64,000 nucleotides of DNA from Phreatobacter oligotrophus (GCF_003046185.1 NZ_PZZL01000005.1:186001-250000), one strand, 5' to 3'; positions 22,003-30,726 are shown, counted from the stretch's first letter. Notes: generated by a model from the sequence alone, not told the origin. Numbers and translations: made by a program.

Positions 22003-22368
22003 ATGGGCAAGATTCTGCTGGCGGAAGACGACAACGATATGCGCCGCTTCCTGGTGAAGGCGCTGCAGACGGCCGGCTACGATGTCGCCCATTTCGATAA
22101 TGGCCTGTCCGCCTATCATCGCCTGCGGGAGGAGCCCTTCGAGCTCCTGCTCACCGATATCGTCATGCCGGAAATGGACGGCATCGAGCTCGCCCGCCGC
22201 GCCACCGAGCTCGACCCGGACATCAAGGTGATGTTCATCACCGGCTTCGCCGCCGTGGCCCTGCAGCCGGATTCGCAGGCCCCGAAGGATGCCAAGATCC
22301 TCTCCAAGCCCTTCCACCTGCGCGACCTCGTCAACGAGGTCGAGAAGATGCTGAAGCAGGCCGCCTGA
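22003..22368 (+). CDS. cpdR: Single-domain response regulator CpdR
   Basis: The 121-aa product is a stand-alone receiver domain with no output domain. Acidic-pocket residues are AEDDND, the phospho-acceptor is Asp52 in TDIVMPEMDG, and the conserved Thr and Lys are in FITGFAA and LSKPFHLRDLV. Sequence and length match CpdR, which in its unphosphorylated form brings ClpXP to the cell pole to degrade CtrA and other cell-cycle proteins. Phosphate normally comes from CckA via ChpT, neither of which is in the window. The start ATG 22003 is unambiguous. Confidence 0.93.
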   Translation: MGKILLAEDDNDMRRFLVKALQTAGYDVAHFDNGLSAYHRLREEPFELLLTDIVMPEMDGIELARRATELDPDIKVMFITGFAAVALQPDSQAPKDAKILSKPFHLRDLVNEVEKMLKQAA

Positions 22369-22472
22369 GGCGCCTGCGGCGACACCGGATTTTGGGTCCC
22401 GCGGGCCTCTTGCACGCTCGCGCGATCCCCACTATACGGTGCGCCTCGCTTCCGCGGCCCCCGGGCCGCAAA

Positions 22473-22547
22473 GGGCGCGTAGCTCAGCGGGAGAGCACTA
22501 CGTTGACATCGTAGGGGTCGCTGGTTCGATCCCAGCCGCGCCCACCA
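22473..22547 (+). tRNA. tRNA-Val (anticodon GAC)
   Basis: A full cloverleaf can be drawn over 75 nt including encoded CCA. The acceptor stem is GGGCGCG/CGCGCCC, the D stem GCTC/GAGC, and the anticodon stem CTACG/CGTAG with loop TTGACAT (GAC). The T arm is GCTGG-TTCGATC-CCAGC. A strong terminator follows 3 bp later. Confidence 0.97.
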
Positions 22548-22550
22548 TTC

Positions 22551-22588
22551 AAACCCCGGCGGACCGACAGGTCCGCCGGGGTTTTTCG
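22551..22588 (+). terminator. Terminator of the tRNA-Val transcript
   Basis: A perfect 15-bp stem runs from 22551-22565 (AAACCCCGGCGGACC) to 22570-22584 around a GACA loop and ends in a run of five T. Confidence 0.92.
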
Positions 22589-22773
22589 TTGTTGGGGTAC
22601 CGCGCCGCCGAAAGCACTCTTCGCGAGCGTTGTTGGCACGTCGATCATCGCCGCAGACCGATACCGCCATCGGCGCCGCGGTCTCCCGACGGTGCCAAGG
22701 CACCTTGCAACCCATTCCTCGCCATGCAACCCTTGATAGGTGCGACTGTGCGCCTGCAGGGGGGACCTTCTCG

Positions 22774-23916
22774 ATGTCGGACGCGAAGGATAGCGGGATC
22801 GCATTGTGCCTCTCCGGCGGCGGCTATCGCGCCATGGTTTTCCATCTTGGCGCCCTGGTTCGGCTCAACGAGGCCGGAATCCTGCAGAAGCTGACGCTGA
22901 TCTCGTCCGTGTCCGGCGGCTCCATCACCGCGGCCTATCTGGGGATGCGGTGGAAGGAACTGACCTTCGTGGACGGCCGCGCCACCAATCTCGATCTGAT
23001 CCTGTCCAGCGTTCGGAAGATGGCCTCCACATCCATCGACGTCGGCGCCATCCTCGGGGGAATATTCCTGCCTGGCACGATCAGCGATCGCGTCGCTGCT
23101 GCCTATGACGATGCGCTATTCCACGGCGCGACCCTGGCGAACCTCCCGGACGCTGCCAAAGGCAAGGGCCCGCGCTTCGTCATCAATGCCACCAACATCC
23201 AGTCAGGCGCGCTATGGCGGTTCTCGCGCGCCTTCATGGGCGACTACAGGGTCGGGCTCGTCAAAAATCCCAAGGTTTCGCTGGCCGTCGCCGTAGCGGC
23301 GTCGTCGGCTTTTCCTCCCTTCCTGTCGCCTGTCACGCTGCGCGTGGAAGACCCCTACGAGACGGTCGAGGGCGTCGACCTTGCGACAGCTCCCTTTCGT
23401 GAGATGGTCGTCCTCAGTGATGGCGGTGTCTACGACAACCTCGGTCTGGAGACGGCGTGGAAGGGCAAGGGCACCTTGCTGGTGAGCGATGCCGGCCAGA
23501 AGATGTCGGCCGAAAGTGACCCGGCGCATGACTGGGCCCGGCATTCCCTCCGCGTTCTCGACGTGGTCGACAATCAGGTCCGCAGCTTGCGCAAGCGCCA
23601 ATTGATCGACGCTTACAAGATCGCCGCTGACAAGGAGGGCCATCGGCCCGGAGCTTACTGGGGCGTCCGCTCGCACTTCGCGAAGTACAAGCTTGCGACT
23701 GACCCTCTTGGCTGTGCCGCCCGCAATCCGGAACCGCTTGCCGGCATCCCCACGCGCCTTGAGGCGATGCCTGAGGCTGTCCAGGACAAGCTGATGAATT
23801 GGGGTTACGCGATTACCGACGCGGCCCTGCGTGCGCACATCTCCAAACCGCTGCAGGCCCGACTGGGCGTGTCCGTCTCGCCACCGAATGGCTTTCCTTG
23901 TCCCGGCGGTTACTGA
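22774..23916 (+). CDS. Patatin-like phospholipase
   Basis: The 380-aa product is a patatin/RssA-type acyl hydrolase with a Ser-Asp dyad. The oxyanion glycine loop is LCLSGGGYRAM, the nucleophile Ser lies in SSVSGGSI at about 48-50, and the dyad Asp lies in VLSDGGVYDNLG. The insertion between these motifs is longer than in the smallest RssA-type proteins. No signal peptide is visible. ATG 22774 follows GGGGGGA; the upstream in-frame GTG/TTG region to 22630 has no support. Base composition is slightly less GC-biased than the neighbours, and the gene lies just after a tRNA, which hints at acquisition by transfer. Confidence 0.87.
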   Translation: MSDAKDSGIALCLSGGGYRAMVFHLGALVRLNEAGILQKLTLISSVSGGSITAAYLGMRWKELTFVDGRATNLDLILSSVRKMASTSIDVGAILGGIFLPGTISDRVAAAYDDALFHGATLANLPDAAKGKGPRFVINATNIQSGALWRFSRAFMGDYRVGLVKNPKVSLAVAVAASSAFPPFLSPVTLRVEDPYETVEGVDLATAPFREMVVLSDGGVYDNLGLETAWKGKGTLLVSDAGQKMSAESDPAHDWARHSLRVLDVVDNQVRSLRKRQLIDAYKIAADKEGHRPGAYWGVRSHFAKYKLATDPLGCAARNPEPLAGIPTRLEAMPEAVQDKLMNWGYAITDAALRAHISKPLQARLGVSVSPPNGFPCPGGY

Positions 23917-24124
23917 CCCGGTTCGAGCCGATGCGGGACGCCTGAACGCCGTGACCTCGAACGCGCGTTGACTGATGCGACACGACGCCCTTCACGGCGA
24001 ACCCGGGTGGCGACCGCTCAAGACCCCCGCGCTGACAAACTGTCGCAGGTTGCAGGATACCGGCCATGCCGGCTTCGTTAACGCTTTCGGCCAAAAATCA
24101 CGCGCACTTTATGGAGATCCCATC

Positions 24125-25828
24125 GTGCGCATCCGCTTCGGAATGATCAGCAAGGTCGTCGCTCTGGCGATCGTCGTCAGCATGGCCTCTCTCGGCGTCT
24201 TCGCCGCCGTCGCCATCACCAAGAGCGCAGAGACCAAAATGGACCTGCGCAGGGAGTCGATCGCCCGCACGAGCGGTCTGGCCCTCGCCGTGGTCGAGAC
24301 CGGCTTTCCCGGCGCGCGGGGCGAATTCACCGCCGACGGCCTTGTCAGCAAGATCATCATGAAGGGCCCGATCGATGTCGGCCAGCATCAGGTCGTCGAC
24401 CGGATCGCCCAGTCGCTGGCCGGTGTCGCGACCATCGTCGGCCGCCGTGACGACGGCTCCTATGTGCGCCTGTCCACCACCGCCCGTCGCGAGGACGGCA
24501 GCCGCGCCATCGGCGTGCAGGTCGACCGCGCCAGCCCGGTCGTGGCGGCGCTGGAGGCGCGCCAGCCGGTCGTCGCCCCGACCCGCGTCGGCGGCATCGA
24601 TTACCTGACGCGCTGGGTGCCCATCGTCGATCCCTCGGGCGCCGTCCTCGGCGGCATCGCCAGCGGCTCCTCCCTCGCCAGCGTCCAGGGCTCCATCGCC
24701 GATTTCAACCAGACGCTGACGATCATCGGCATCGTCGCGGCCATCGTCTCGGCGCTGGCCATGTGGTGGGTGGTGCGCCGGCAGGTCTCGCCGCTGGCGG
24801 ACCTCAGCGCCGCGGCCGGCAAGCTTGCCGAGGGCCAGATCGCCGTTGTCATTCCGCACCAGGACCTGCGCGACGAGCGCGGCGGCCTCGCCCGCAGCCT
24901 CGAGGGCCTGAGGAACAGCCTCGAGGAGCGCCAGCGGCTCGAGGGCCAGACCGCGGCTGACCGCATCCGCGAGGCCGACCGCGCGAAGGCGCTGGGCGGC
25001 ATCATCGAGAGCTTCCGCGAGCGCATCGCCAGGACCGTGTCGCAGGTGGCCGCCCGCGCCGACCAGCTCGACTCGACCGCCGCCAGCCTCGCCGCCGGCA
25101 TGGGCGAGGCCCGCACCCAGGCGGGCGCCGCCTCCGAGGCCGCCGCCCAGTCCGGCACGCAGGCCCAGACCATCGCCGCCGCCATCGTCCAGCTGACCGC
25201 CACCGCCGAGGAGATCCGCCGCCAGGCCTCGGAGATGGCCGGCGCCTATGAGAAGACGGCCGCAACGGTCGAGGGCACGGTGCAGGAGGTGCAGAAGCTG
25301 TCGGACTCGGCCAACGACGTCGCCAATGTCATCACCCTCATCGGCACCATCGCCGAGCAGACCAACCTGCTGGCGCTGAACGCCACGATCGAGGCGGCCC
25401 GCGCCGGCGAGGCCGGCAAGGGCTTCTCGGTCGTCGCCAGCGAGGTGAAGGCTCTGGCCGCCCAGACCAAGCGCGCCACCGAGCAGATCTCCTCGAAGAT
25501 CATCGCCATCCAGGACGCCACCAACCAGACGGTCCAGGCCATCAACTCGATCGCCACCGCCACCTCCGGCAACGTCCAGGCGACCGGCATCATCCGCACT
25601 TCGATCGACGAGCAGACGGCCGCCTTCGGCGAGATCGCCAAGGCTGCGGCGACCAGCGTCGAGGGCACCGCCGTCACCGGCCGGCAGGTCAACGAGATGC
25701 TGCACCGTGTGGACAGCACCGAGGAGACCTCGCGGGCGATTGCCAGCGTCGCCGGTGAGTTGGCGCAGGACGTCGTCAACACCCGCGCCGTGGTCGACGA
25801 ATTCCTCCAGCGCGTCCAGGCGGCCTGA
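24125..25828 (+). CDS. Methyl-accepting chemotaxis protein with periplasmic sensor
   Basis: The 567-aa receptor has membrane helix 1 at about 9-32 and a periplasmic Cache-like domain of about 165 residues ([22 protein letters not shown] ... [20 protein letters not shown]). Helix 2 lies near 198-218, followed by HAMP. The cytoplasmic coiled-coil signalling domain has the conserved hairpin tip [29 protein letters not shown]. It should control CheA activity; no che genes are nearby. GTG 24125 has GGAG upstream and begins right before helix 1. The ligand is unknown, though Cache domains commonly bind small carboxylates or amino acids. Confidence 0.93.
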   Translation: MRIRFGMISKVVALAIVVSMASLGVFAAVAITKSAETKMDLRRESIARTSGLALAVVETGFPGARGEFTADGLVSKIIMKGPIDVGQHQVVDRIAQSLAGVATIVGRRDDGSYVRLSTTARREDGSRAIGVQVDRASPVVAALEARQPVVAPTRVGGIDYLTRWVPIVDPSGAVLGGIASGSSLASVQGSIADFNQTLTIIGIVAAIVSALAMWWVVRRQVSPLADLSAAAGKLAEGQIAVVIPHQDLRDERGGLARSLEGLRNSLEERQRLEGQTAADRIREADRAKALGGIIESFRERIARTVSQVAARADQLDSTAASLAAGMGEARTQAGAASEAAAQSGTQAQTIAAAIVQLTATAEEIRRQASEMAGAYEKTAATVEGTVQEVQKLSDSANDVANVITLIGTIAEQTNLLALNATIEAARAGEAGKGFSVVASEVKALAAQTKRATEQISSKIIAIQDATNQTVQAINSIATATSGNVQATGIIRTSIDEQTAAFGEIAKAAATSVEGTAVTGRQVNEMLHRVDSTEETSRAIASVAGELAQDVVNTRAVVDEFLQRVQAA

Positions 25829-25857
25829 CGCCAAGAACCTCCCTGTCCCCTGTCCTA

Positions 25858-25889
25858 GGCGGCGCGCGGAACACCGCGCGCCGCCTTGG
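25858..25889 (+). terminator. Hairpin terminator after the chemoreceptor
   Basis: A perfect 12-bp GC stem (GGCGGCGCGCGG with CCGCGCGCCGCC, loop AACA) begins 30 bp after the stop codon. The following T-tract is minimal. Confidence 0.75.
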
Positions 25890-26032
25890 CTGTGGGGGCA
25901 CAGGCAAGCCGATGAAATTCATCATCGATCATGGTTTTTCTGGCCGATGAAAAAGTGGTCAGGACCTGCGTGAAAATTTTCGCTCGAACTGACCTCAAAT
26001 AAAATCTCTTGCTCTTTCAGAACAATCATCGT

Positions 26033-26074
26033 ACAAAGGCAAATCGATATTTGCTCGGTCGGCCTTTGTTTTTT
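26033..26074 (+). promoter_or_regulatory. Terminator-like hairpin upstream of csp
   Basis: ACAAAGGC (26033-26040) pairs with GCCTTTGT (26062-26069), and a run of six T (26069-26074) follows. An inner AAAT/ATTT pair extends the structure. This is a textbook intrinsic terminator placed 106 bp before the cold-shock gene, so it is either an attenuator, the end of a short leader RNA or a temperature-sensitive leader structure. Confidence 0.6.
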
Positions 26075-26179
26075 GCCGCTTCGGCGTGCTCCTGACGAAC
26101 ACCTCCCCTTCGAAAATCGTTACCCCCGGCTGTGCATTCGCACAGACGGACTTTGATTGCCAAAAGGGAGGATCATCCA

Positions 26180-26389
26180 ATGACCACCGGCACCGTGAAA
26201 TGGTTCAACGCCACCAAGGGCTTCGGCTTCATCCAGCCGGATGACGGCGGCGCGGACGTTTTCGTGCACATCTCGGCCGTCGAGCGCGCCGGCATGAGCA
26301 CCATCAACGAGGGTCAGAAGCTCGGCTTCCAGGTCATGCGGGACAACAAGTCCGGCAAGATGGCAGCCGAACAGCTCCAGGCGGCCTGA
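26180..26389 (+). CDS. Cold-shock protein, CspA family
   Basis: The 69-aa product is a single OB-fold nucleic-acid chaperone. RNP1 is KGFGFI and RNP2 is VFVHIS, and GTVKWFN opens the fold. It should melt secondary structure in mRNA at low temperature or on growth resumption. ATG 26180 follows GGGAGG; an upstream in-frame ATG at 26132 would add residues not found in the family. The gene has a long structured, AT-rich leader and a strong terminator. Confidence 0.96.
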   Translation: MTTGTVKWFNATKGFGFIQPDDGGADVFVHISAVERAGMSTINEGQKLGFQVMRDNKSGKMAAEQLQAA

Positions 26390-26458
26390 CGCCGCGTGCC
26401 TTCAGGTCCGGTTGCCACGGATGTACTGGGACCGGACCGCAAGGCACCCCTCGACGAC

Positions 26459-26485
26459 AAGGCCGGGCATCGCCCGGCCTTTTTC
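26459..26485 (+). terminator. Rho-independent terminator of csp
   Basis: AAGGCCGGGC (26459-26468) and GCCCGGCCTT (26472-26481) form a perfect 10-bp stem with an ATC loop and a T-run. A second inverted repeat, GGTCCGGT/ACCGGACC at 26405-26438, lies just upstream. Confidence 0.9.
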
Positions 26486-26525
26486 TTGATGCCCTCGACA
26501 CCCCTCTCGTTCTCATGAGGATGCC

Positions 26526-26756
26526 ATGACCAGCCAGACCAAGACCCGCGCCTCCGCCAATGCCGCCTTCCTCAAGGGCGAGAAGCAGATCGCCCGCGAC
26601 CGCGTGCATCTCGACATTGCCGCCATGGCCAATGCCCGCGACGCCAACATGAACAAGCTGCGCCAGCTGCGCCTCGAGCGCGACGCCCGCGACCGCCACA
26701 CCGCCGCCGCCATGGCGCCGGCCAAGGCCGCCGGGCGCAAGGGCCGCAAGGGCTGA
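26526..26756 (+). CDS. Small basic helical protein of unknown function
   Basis: The 76-aa product is highly charged and alanine-rich (KTRASANAAFLKGEKQIARD, then LRQLRLERDARDRHTAAAM) and ends in a Lys/Arg/Gly tail (AAGRKGRKG). It has no membrane segment and is predicted to be mostly helical; a nucleic-acid or ribosome association is plausible from the basic tail but unproven. GAGG precedes ATG 26526. It is flanked by its own upstream and downstream terminators, which supports it as a separate gene. Confidence 0.65.
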   Translation: MTSQTKTRASANAAFLKGEKQIARDRVHLDIAAMANARDANMNKLRQLRLERDARDRHTAAAMAPAKAAGRKGRKG

Positions 26757-26813
26757 CGACAGCGTGCACCAGCCTCGGCCGGCCCTCGCCGGTCCGATGC
26801 CACCGCCGATCCG

Positions 26814-26841
26814 AAAGCCCGCCGCATCCCGGCGGGCTTTT
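26814..26841 (+). terminator. Terminator after the small basic protein
   Basis: AAAGCCCGCCG (26814-26824) and CGGCGGGCTTT (26830-26840) form an 11-bp stem that runs into four T. Confidence 0.87.
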
Positions 26842-26895
26842 CGCTTCGAGGAGACCCCGCCCGGAACCCCGCACCGCCAGCCGCGTTGACCGGGC

Positions 26896-27267
26896 ATGAT
26901 GAGCCGGTCCCCGCGCGCGAGCCTGAAAGCCCTCGGCGGCATGGCCGCCGGGCTGATGCTCTCCGCCTGTGCCGGCAATTACGCGACGCAGGGGCCGATC
27001 ACGGTCGGGTCGAACCTGCCGGCGACCTATGTCGCAAGCTGCATCGAGAACCTCTTCAACACCCGCCTGCCCCTGGTTCGGCGCTCGCCCCTCATCGGCG
27101 GCACGCTGATCAAGGTGATGGACCTCAATGACCACACCATTGCGGCCGCGAGCGTCCTGACCGAGGACGGGCGCACGCGCGTCTCCTTCGTCTCCGACCA
27201 TGCCGACCGCTACTGGTACGAGGATCTCTTCCGCCGCTGCGTGGCCGTTCCGAACGGCTGGCGCTGA
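26896..27267 (+). CDS. Small lipoprotein of unknown function
   Basis: The 123-aa product has a basic N terminus, a hydrophobic stretch and the lipobox LSAC at about residues 22-25, so it should be lipidated on that Cys and anchored to a membrane. The mature part contains two more cysteines (ASCIENLF and LFRRCVAV) that may form a disulphide. I do not recognise a domain. The ribosome site is weak, so the start could shift by one codon (MM). It lies 57 bp upstream of the carrier-protein cassette but linkage is unproven. Confidence 0.7.
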   Translation: MMSRSPRASLKALGGMAAGLMLSACAGNYATQGPITVGSNLPATYVASCIENLFNTRLPLVRRSPLIGGTLIKVMDLNDHTIAAASVLTEDGRTRVSFVSDHADRYWYEDLFRRCVAVPNGWR

Positions 27268-27324
27268 CACACCGATCCGGGACCGATCGGCTATGATCGC
27301 GCCTGAGCGAATCGGGGCGGCACC

Positions 27325-27621
27325 ATGGATGCGGAAGCGGCGGCACGCGACATCGAGGCGAAGATCCGCGACCTCGTCGCCTTCATCACCGGCGAGGACG
27401 GGGCGGGCCTGACAGCCGCCTCGCCGCTGGTCGGCGACGGCGCCGTGGTCGACTCGCAGGGCCTCCTGGAGATCATGCTGGCGCTGGAGGATTTTGCCGG
27501 CGAACGCTTCGGCAAGCCCTTCGACTGGATGAACGACGCCGCCTTCTCCTCCTCGCGCAGCCCCTATCGCTCCATCGGCACGCTCGCCGCCCACATGGCC
27601 GCGCAGATGGTGGACGCGTGA
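27325..27621 (+). CDS. Acyl carrier protein-like protein
   Basis: The 98-aa product has the four-helix carrier-protein layout with the 4'-phosphopantetheine attachment serine at Ser44 in VVDSQGLLEIMLALED. It is longer than housekeeping AcpP and diverges around the motif, as in dedicated biosynthetic carriers. It would hold an acyl or aminoacyl thioester for the two downstream enzymes. Its stop overlaps the GTG start of the reductase (GTGA), so translation is coupled. A TATGAT box lies at 27292, but no good -35 accompanies it. Confidence 0.85.
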   Translation: MDAEAAARDIEAKIRDLVAFITGEDGAGLTAASPLVGDGAVVDSQGLLEIMLALEDFAGERFGKPFDWMNDAAFSSSRSPYRSIGTLAAHMAAQMVDA

Positions 27622-28301
27622 GGCGCACCCTCCTCGTCACCGGCGCGAGCCGCGGCCTCGGGCGCGCGGTGGCCGAGCGCGCGCTGGCCGCCGGCTTTGA
27701 CGTCATCGGCATCGCCCGCAAGCCGGCGGAAGCCCCCTTCCCCATCCATGCCTGCGACGTCGCCGATGCCGCGGCGGTGAAGGCCGTGGCGAGCGCCCTG
27801 CCGCGCGAGACGCCGCTCTGGGGCGTCGTCAACGCCGCCGGCGTCGCCAGCATGAACCTCGCCCTGATGACCCCGCCGGCGACGGTCAGCAAGGTGATCG
27901 CCACCAATCTCATGGGGGCGATCCATGTGAGCCAGGCCTTCGCTCCGGCGCTGATCCGCGCCAAGGCGGGCCGCATCATCCATTTCTCCACCATCGCCGT
28001 GCCGCTCGGCCTTGCCGGCGAGGCCGTCTATGTCGCCTCCAAGGCGGGCGTCGAGGGCTTTGCCCGCGCCTTCGCCCGCGAGGTCGCCGGCTTCGGCGTG
28101 ACGGTGAACTGCATCGCGCCCGGCCCCATCGACACCGACCTCATCGCCAAGGTGCCGGCCGAGGCCATCGACCGCATCGTCCGCCGCCAGGTGGTGCAGC
28201 GGAAGGGCACGCCCGACGATGTCTGGAACCTCGTCGCCTTCCTCCTGTCGGAGGAGAGCGCGATGATCTCCGGCGAGGTCCTCCACCTCGGGGGCGCCTG
28301 A
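27618..28301 (+). CDS. SDR-family reductase, FabG-like
   Basis: The 227-aa product is a short-chain dehydrogenase/reductase. The cofactor site is TGASRGLGRAV near the N terminus, the NAG-equivalent is VNAAGVA, and the catalytic Tyr138 and Lys142 lie in YVASKAGVEGFAR. NCIAPGPIDTDL follows as in FabG. It would reduce a 3-oxoacyl group, most likely on the carrier protein encoded just upstream. It starts at GTG within the carrier gene stop and ends at TGATG, overlapping the ligase start. Its position between carrier and ligase marks a single functional unit. Confidence 0.88.
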   Translation: MRRTLLVTGASRGLGRAVAERALAAGFDVIGIARKPAEAPFPIHACDVADAAAVKAVASALPRETPLWGVVNAAGVASMNLALMTPPATVSKVIATNLMGAIHVSQAFAPALIRAKAGRIIHFSTIAVPLGLAGEAVYVASKAGVEGFARAFAREVAGFGVTVNCIAPGPIDTDLIAKVPAEAIDRIVRRQVVQRKGTPDDVWNLVAFLLSEESAMISGEVLHLGGA

Positions 28302-29605
28302 TGGCGGGGCTGGTCGCGGAGATCCTCGCCCGGCAGGCCGATCCCACCCGCCCCTTCCTGGTGGGCGCCGGCGGCACCCTCGCCTTCGCCGATATCGTCG
28401 CGGCCGTGGGTCCTGATCTCTCGGCCATCGCGCCGGGCGACGTCGTCGCGCTGGTCGGCGATTTCGAACCGGCCAGCGTCGCGACGCTGCTGCGCCTCGT
28501 CGATGCCCGCGCCATCATCGTGCCGCTCACGCGCCAGACCGCCCCCGACCACGCCTATTTCCACGAGGCGGCGCATGTGAACGTGGTGATCGACGGCGGC
28601 GCCGTCACGCGCCACCCCCAGGCCGGCCTCGACCATCCCATGCTCGCCGAGCTGAGGGCCCGCGGCCATGCCGGCCTCGTGCTCTTCTCCTCCGGCACGA
28701 CGGGGCGGCCGAAGGCGATCCTCCACGATTTCGAGCCCTTCCTCGCCCGTTTCCGCACGCCGCGCGAGGCGCTGGTCACCATGAGCTTCCTCATGTTCGA
28801 CCATATCGGCGGCATCAACACGCTGCTCCACACGCTGTTCAACAACGGCCGCATCGTCGTGCCGTCGAAGCGCACGGCAGAGGCGGTGGTGGCCGAGATC
28901 ATCGAGAACGGCGTCGAGCTCCTGCCGACCACGCCCACCTTCCTGCGCATGGCGCTGATGAGCGGGCTGCTGCCGCGCCTTGCCGGCTCGACGCTGAAAG
29001 TCGTCACCTACGGCACCGAGCGCATGGACGAGCCGACCCTGCTCCGGCTCTGCGAGGCGCTGCCGACGGTCGACTTCCGCCAGACCTACGGCATGTCCGA
29101 GCTCGGCATCCTCCGGGTGAAGTCTGAGGCGCGCGACAGCCTGTTCATGAAGGTCGGCGGCGAGGGCGTGGAGACGCGCGTGCGCGCCGACAGCGTGCTG
29201 GAGATCCGCGCCGCCAACCGCATGATCGGCTATCTCAACGCCCCCTCGCCCTTTTCCGAGGACGGCTGGTACGACACCCGCGACGTGGTGGAGGTGAAGG
29301 GCGATTATCTTCGCGTGGTCGGGCGCACCAGCGACGTCATCAATGTCGGCGGCCAGAAGATCCTGCCCGGGGAGATCGAGCGCGTGGCGCTGCTCCACCC
29401 GGCCGTGGAACTGGCGGCGGCCTCGGGCGGGCGCAATCCCATCACCGGCGAGCATGTCGAGGTGCTTGTCCAGGCGAAGGCGGGCGAGACGCTGACCCGC
29501 GAGGACATGATGCGCCATTTCCGCGCCCATCTGCCGCCGGGCCTCCAGCCCCACCGGGTGCGCTTCGGCGAGGTTGCGGTGGGGCATCGGTTCAAGCGGC
29601 TTTAG
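28301..29605 (+). CDS. AMP-dependent acyl/aryl-acid ligase (adenylate-forming)
   Basis: The 434-aa product is an ANL-superfamily enzyme. The P-loop is LVLFSSGTTGRPKAIL at about 127-142, the aromatic/acid motif is QTYGMSELGI, the hinge region is GWYDTRDVVEVKGDYLRVVGRTSDVINVGG, and the C-terminal catalytic Lys is probably in HRFKRL at the very end. It should activate a carboxylic acid as acyl-AMP and pass it to the carrier protein or CoA. It is shorter than typical acyl-CoA synthetases (500 or more residues). Translation is coupled to the SDR gene by TGATG. The substrate is not evident. Confidence 0.88.
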   Translation: MAGLVAEILARQADPTRPFLVGAGGTLAFADIVAAVGPDLSAIAPGDVVALVGDFEPASVATLLRLVDARAIIVPLTRQTAPDHAYFHEAAHVNVVIDGGAVTRHPQAGLDHPMLAELRARGHAGLVLFSSGTTGRPKAILHDFEPFLARFRTPREALVTMSFLMFDHIGGINTLLHTLFNNGRIVVPSKRTAEAVVAEIIENGVELLPTTPTFLRMALMSGLLPRLAGSTLKVVTYGTERMDEPTLLRLCEALPTVDFRQTYGMSELGILRVKSEARDSLFMKVGGEGVETRVRADSVLEIRAANRMIGYLNAPSPFSEDGWYDTRDVVEVKGDYLRVVGRTSDVINVGGQKILPGEIERVALLHPAVELAAASGGRNPITGEHVEVLVQAKAGETLTREDMMRHFRAHLPPGLQPHRVRFGEVAVGHRFKRL

Positions 29606-29621
29606 GCCCGAGGAGGCTTAG

Positions 29622-29778
29622 GGCCCCTCACCCTTCCCTCTCCCCGCCAGCGGGGAGAGGGGGCAACTGCCTCGAGTGTAAGAGGGCAACGGTCATGCCT
29701 GGCATCCGGCCTCAAAGTCGGGCGGGACGTCGTTGTTCCCCTCTCCCCGCATGCGGGGAGAGGGAAGGGTGAGGGGCC
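29622..29778. repeat. Palindromic intergenic element, copy 1 of 3
   Basis: This 157-bp element has ~26-bp terminal inverted repeats (GGCCCCTCACCCTTCCCTCT continuing to CCCCGC, and its reverse complement at the right end) plus nested CCCCGC...GCGGGG hairpins at each end. An internal GGGCAAC lies near the left arm and GGGACGTCG near the right. It sits between the convergent ligase and SMP-30 genes. Two further copies occur at 43783 and 57585. Confidence 0.88.
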
Positions 29779-29793
29779 AAGGATCGACAGCCC

Positions 29794-30726
29794 TCACGCC
29801 TGCTGGAAGTTCAGCATCAGCCCTGAATTCTCCCACTCGGTGGCCACCAGTCGCCCGGTGGAGGACAGCGTGAGATAGGCCGTGCGCAGCTCCGGCCCGC
29901 CGAAGGCGATGTTGGTCACCCAGCGCTCGCCCGGCACGGGGATGTGCCTGAACTCCCCCGTGTCCGGCGCGATCACGGTGATCCCGCCATTGACCAGCGT
30001 CGCCACACAGATGTTGCCGTCGGCATCCACGGCGAGGGAATCGAAGCGGTTGTAGCCGCCGATCCCCGCGACGATCCGCCCGCCATGCGGCGAGGGGAAG
30101 GGATGGCGGCGGATGCGCCCCGGACCGTCGAGATCGAAGGCCCAGAGCCGCGCCGTCTCGGTCTCGGCGACGTAGAGCACGCTGCCGTCCGGCGACAGGC
30201 CGATGCCGTTCGGCGTTACCATGGGATGGGCGAGCTCGGTGATGAAGGAGCCGTCGGCCTTGGCGTAGTAGACGCCGCCGCGGTCCATGTCGCGCGGCCG
30301 GGCCTTGCCGAGATCGGTGAAATAGAAGCCGCCCTCGGCGTCGAAGACGATGTCGTTCGGCCCCCTGAAGGGGCAGGCCTCGGTGGCGGTGTAGAGCACC
30401 TCCAGCGCACCGGTGGTGAGGTCCAGCCGCTCGATCCGGCCGCCCGAATAGTCCTCCGCCTGGCCGAGCGGCAGCATGCCGCGCGCATCGCCCGGCGGGG
30501 TCCATCGGAAGCCGCCATTGTTGCAGATGTAGAGCTTGCCGTCGGGCCCGAGCGCGAGGCCATTCGGCCCGCCGCCGGGCGTCGCGACATAGCTCACGGC
30601 GCCGTCGGGGACGATCTTCGTGACCGTGCCGCGGGCGATCTCGACGATGAGAACGGCGCCATCGGCGAGCACCACCGGCCCCTCCGGGAACATCAGCCCC
30701 GTCGCCAGTTCGCGAAATTCCATCAT
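29794..30726 (-). CDS. SMP-30/gluconolactonase family protein
   Basis: The 310-aa product is a six-bladed beta-propeller of the senescence-marker/gluconolactonase family, metal-dependent lactonases that open sugar lactones. Metal-site candidates are Glu in FPEGPVV, Asn in FRGPNDIVF, Asn in VTPNGIGLSPDG and Asp in FDSLAVDADGN. The start is ATG 30726, with GGAGGA 6 bases upstream; the frame runs further upstream without support. It is divergent from the CYTH gene. The actual lactone substrate is unknown. Confidence 0.87.
   Translation of the reverse strand: MMEFRELATGLMFPEGPVVLADGAVLIVEIARGTVTKIVPDGAVSYVATPGGGPNGLALGPDGKLYICNNGGFRWTPPGDARGMLPLGQAEDYSGGRIERLDLTTGALEVLYTATEACPFRGPNDIVFDAEGGFYFTDLGKARPRDMDRGGVYYAKADGSFITELAHPMVTPNGIGLSPDGSVLYVAETETARLWAFDLDGPGRIRRHPFPSPHGGRIVAGIGGYNRFDSLAVDADGNICVATLVNGGITVIAPDTGEFRHIPVPGERWVTNIAFGGPELRTAYLTLSSTGRLVATEWENSGLMLNFQQA

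Larger units (their letters stand above)
25829..26179. other. Intergenic region: MCP terminator and cold-shock leader
   Basis: This 351-bp gap holds the MCP terminator (25858-25889), then an AT-rich segment (about 25910-26080) unlike its surroundings, a terminator-like hairpin at 26033-26074 and a perfect CTGTGC/GCACAG hairpin at 26130-26145. The AT-rich part carries candidate -10 boxes TAAAAT (26000) and TACAAA (26032). No protein gene is supported. Confidence 0.55.

Noticed and set aside
22473-22547. tRNA-Val as an attachment site of a genomic island
   Set aside because: I found no integrase gene and no duplicated tRNA 3' end within the window.
25995-26180. Minus-strand frame of 61 codons in the csp leader
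   Set aside because: It has no ribosome site and overlaps clear RNA structure; composition is random.
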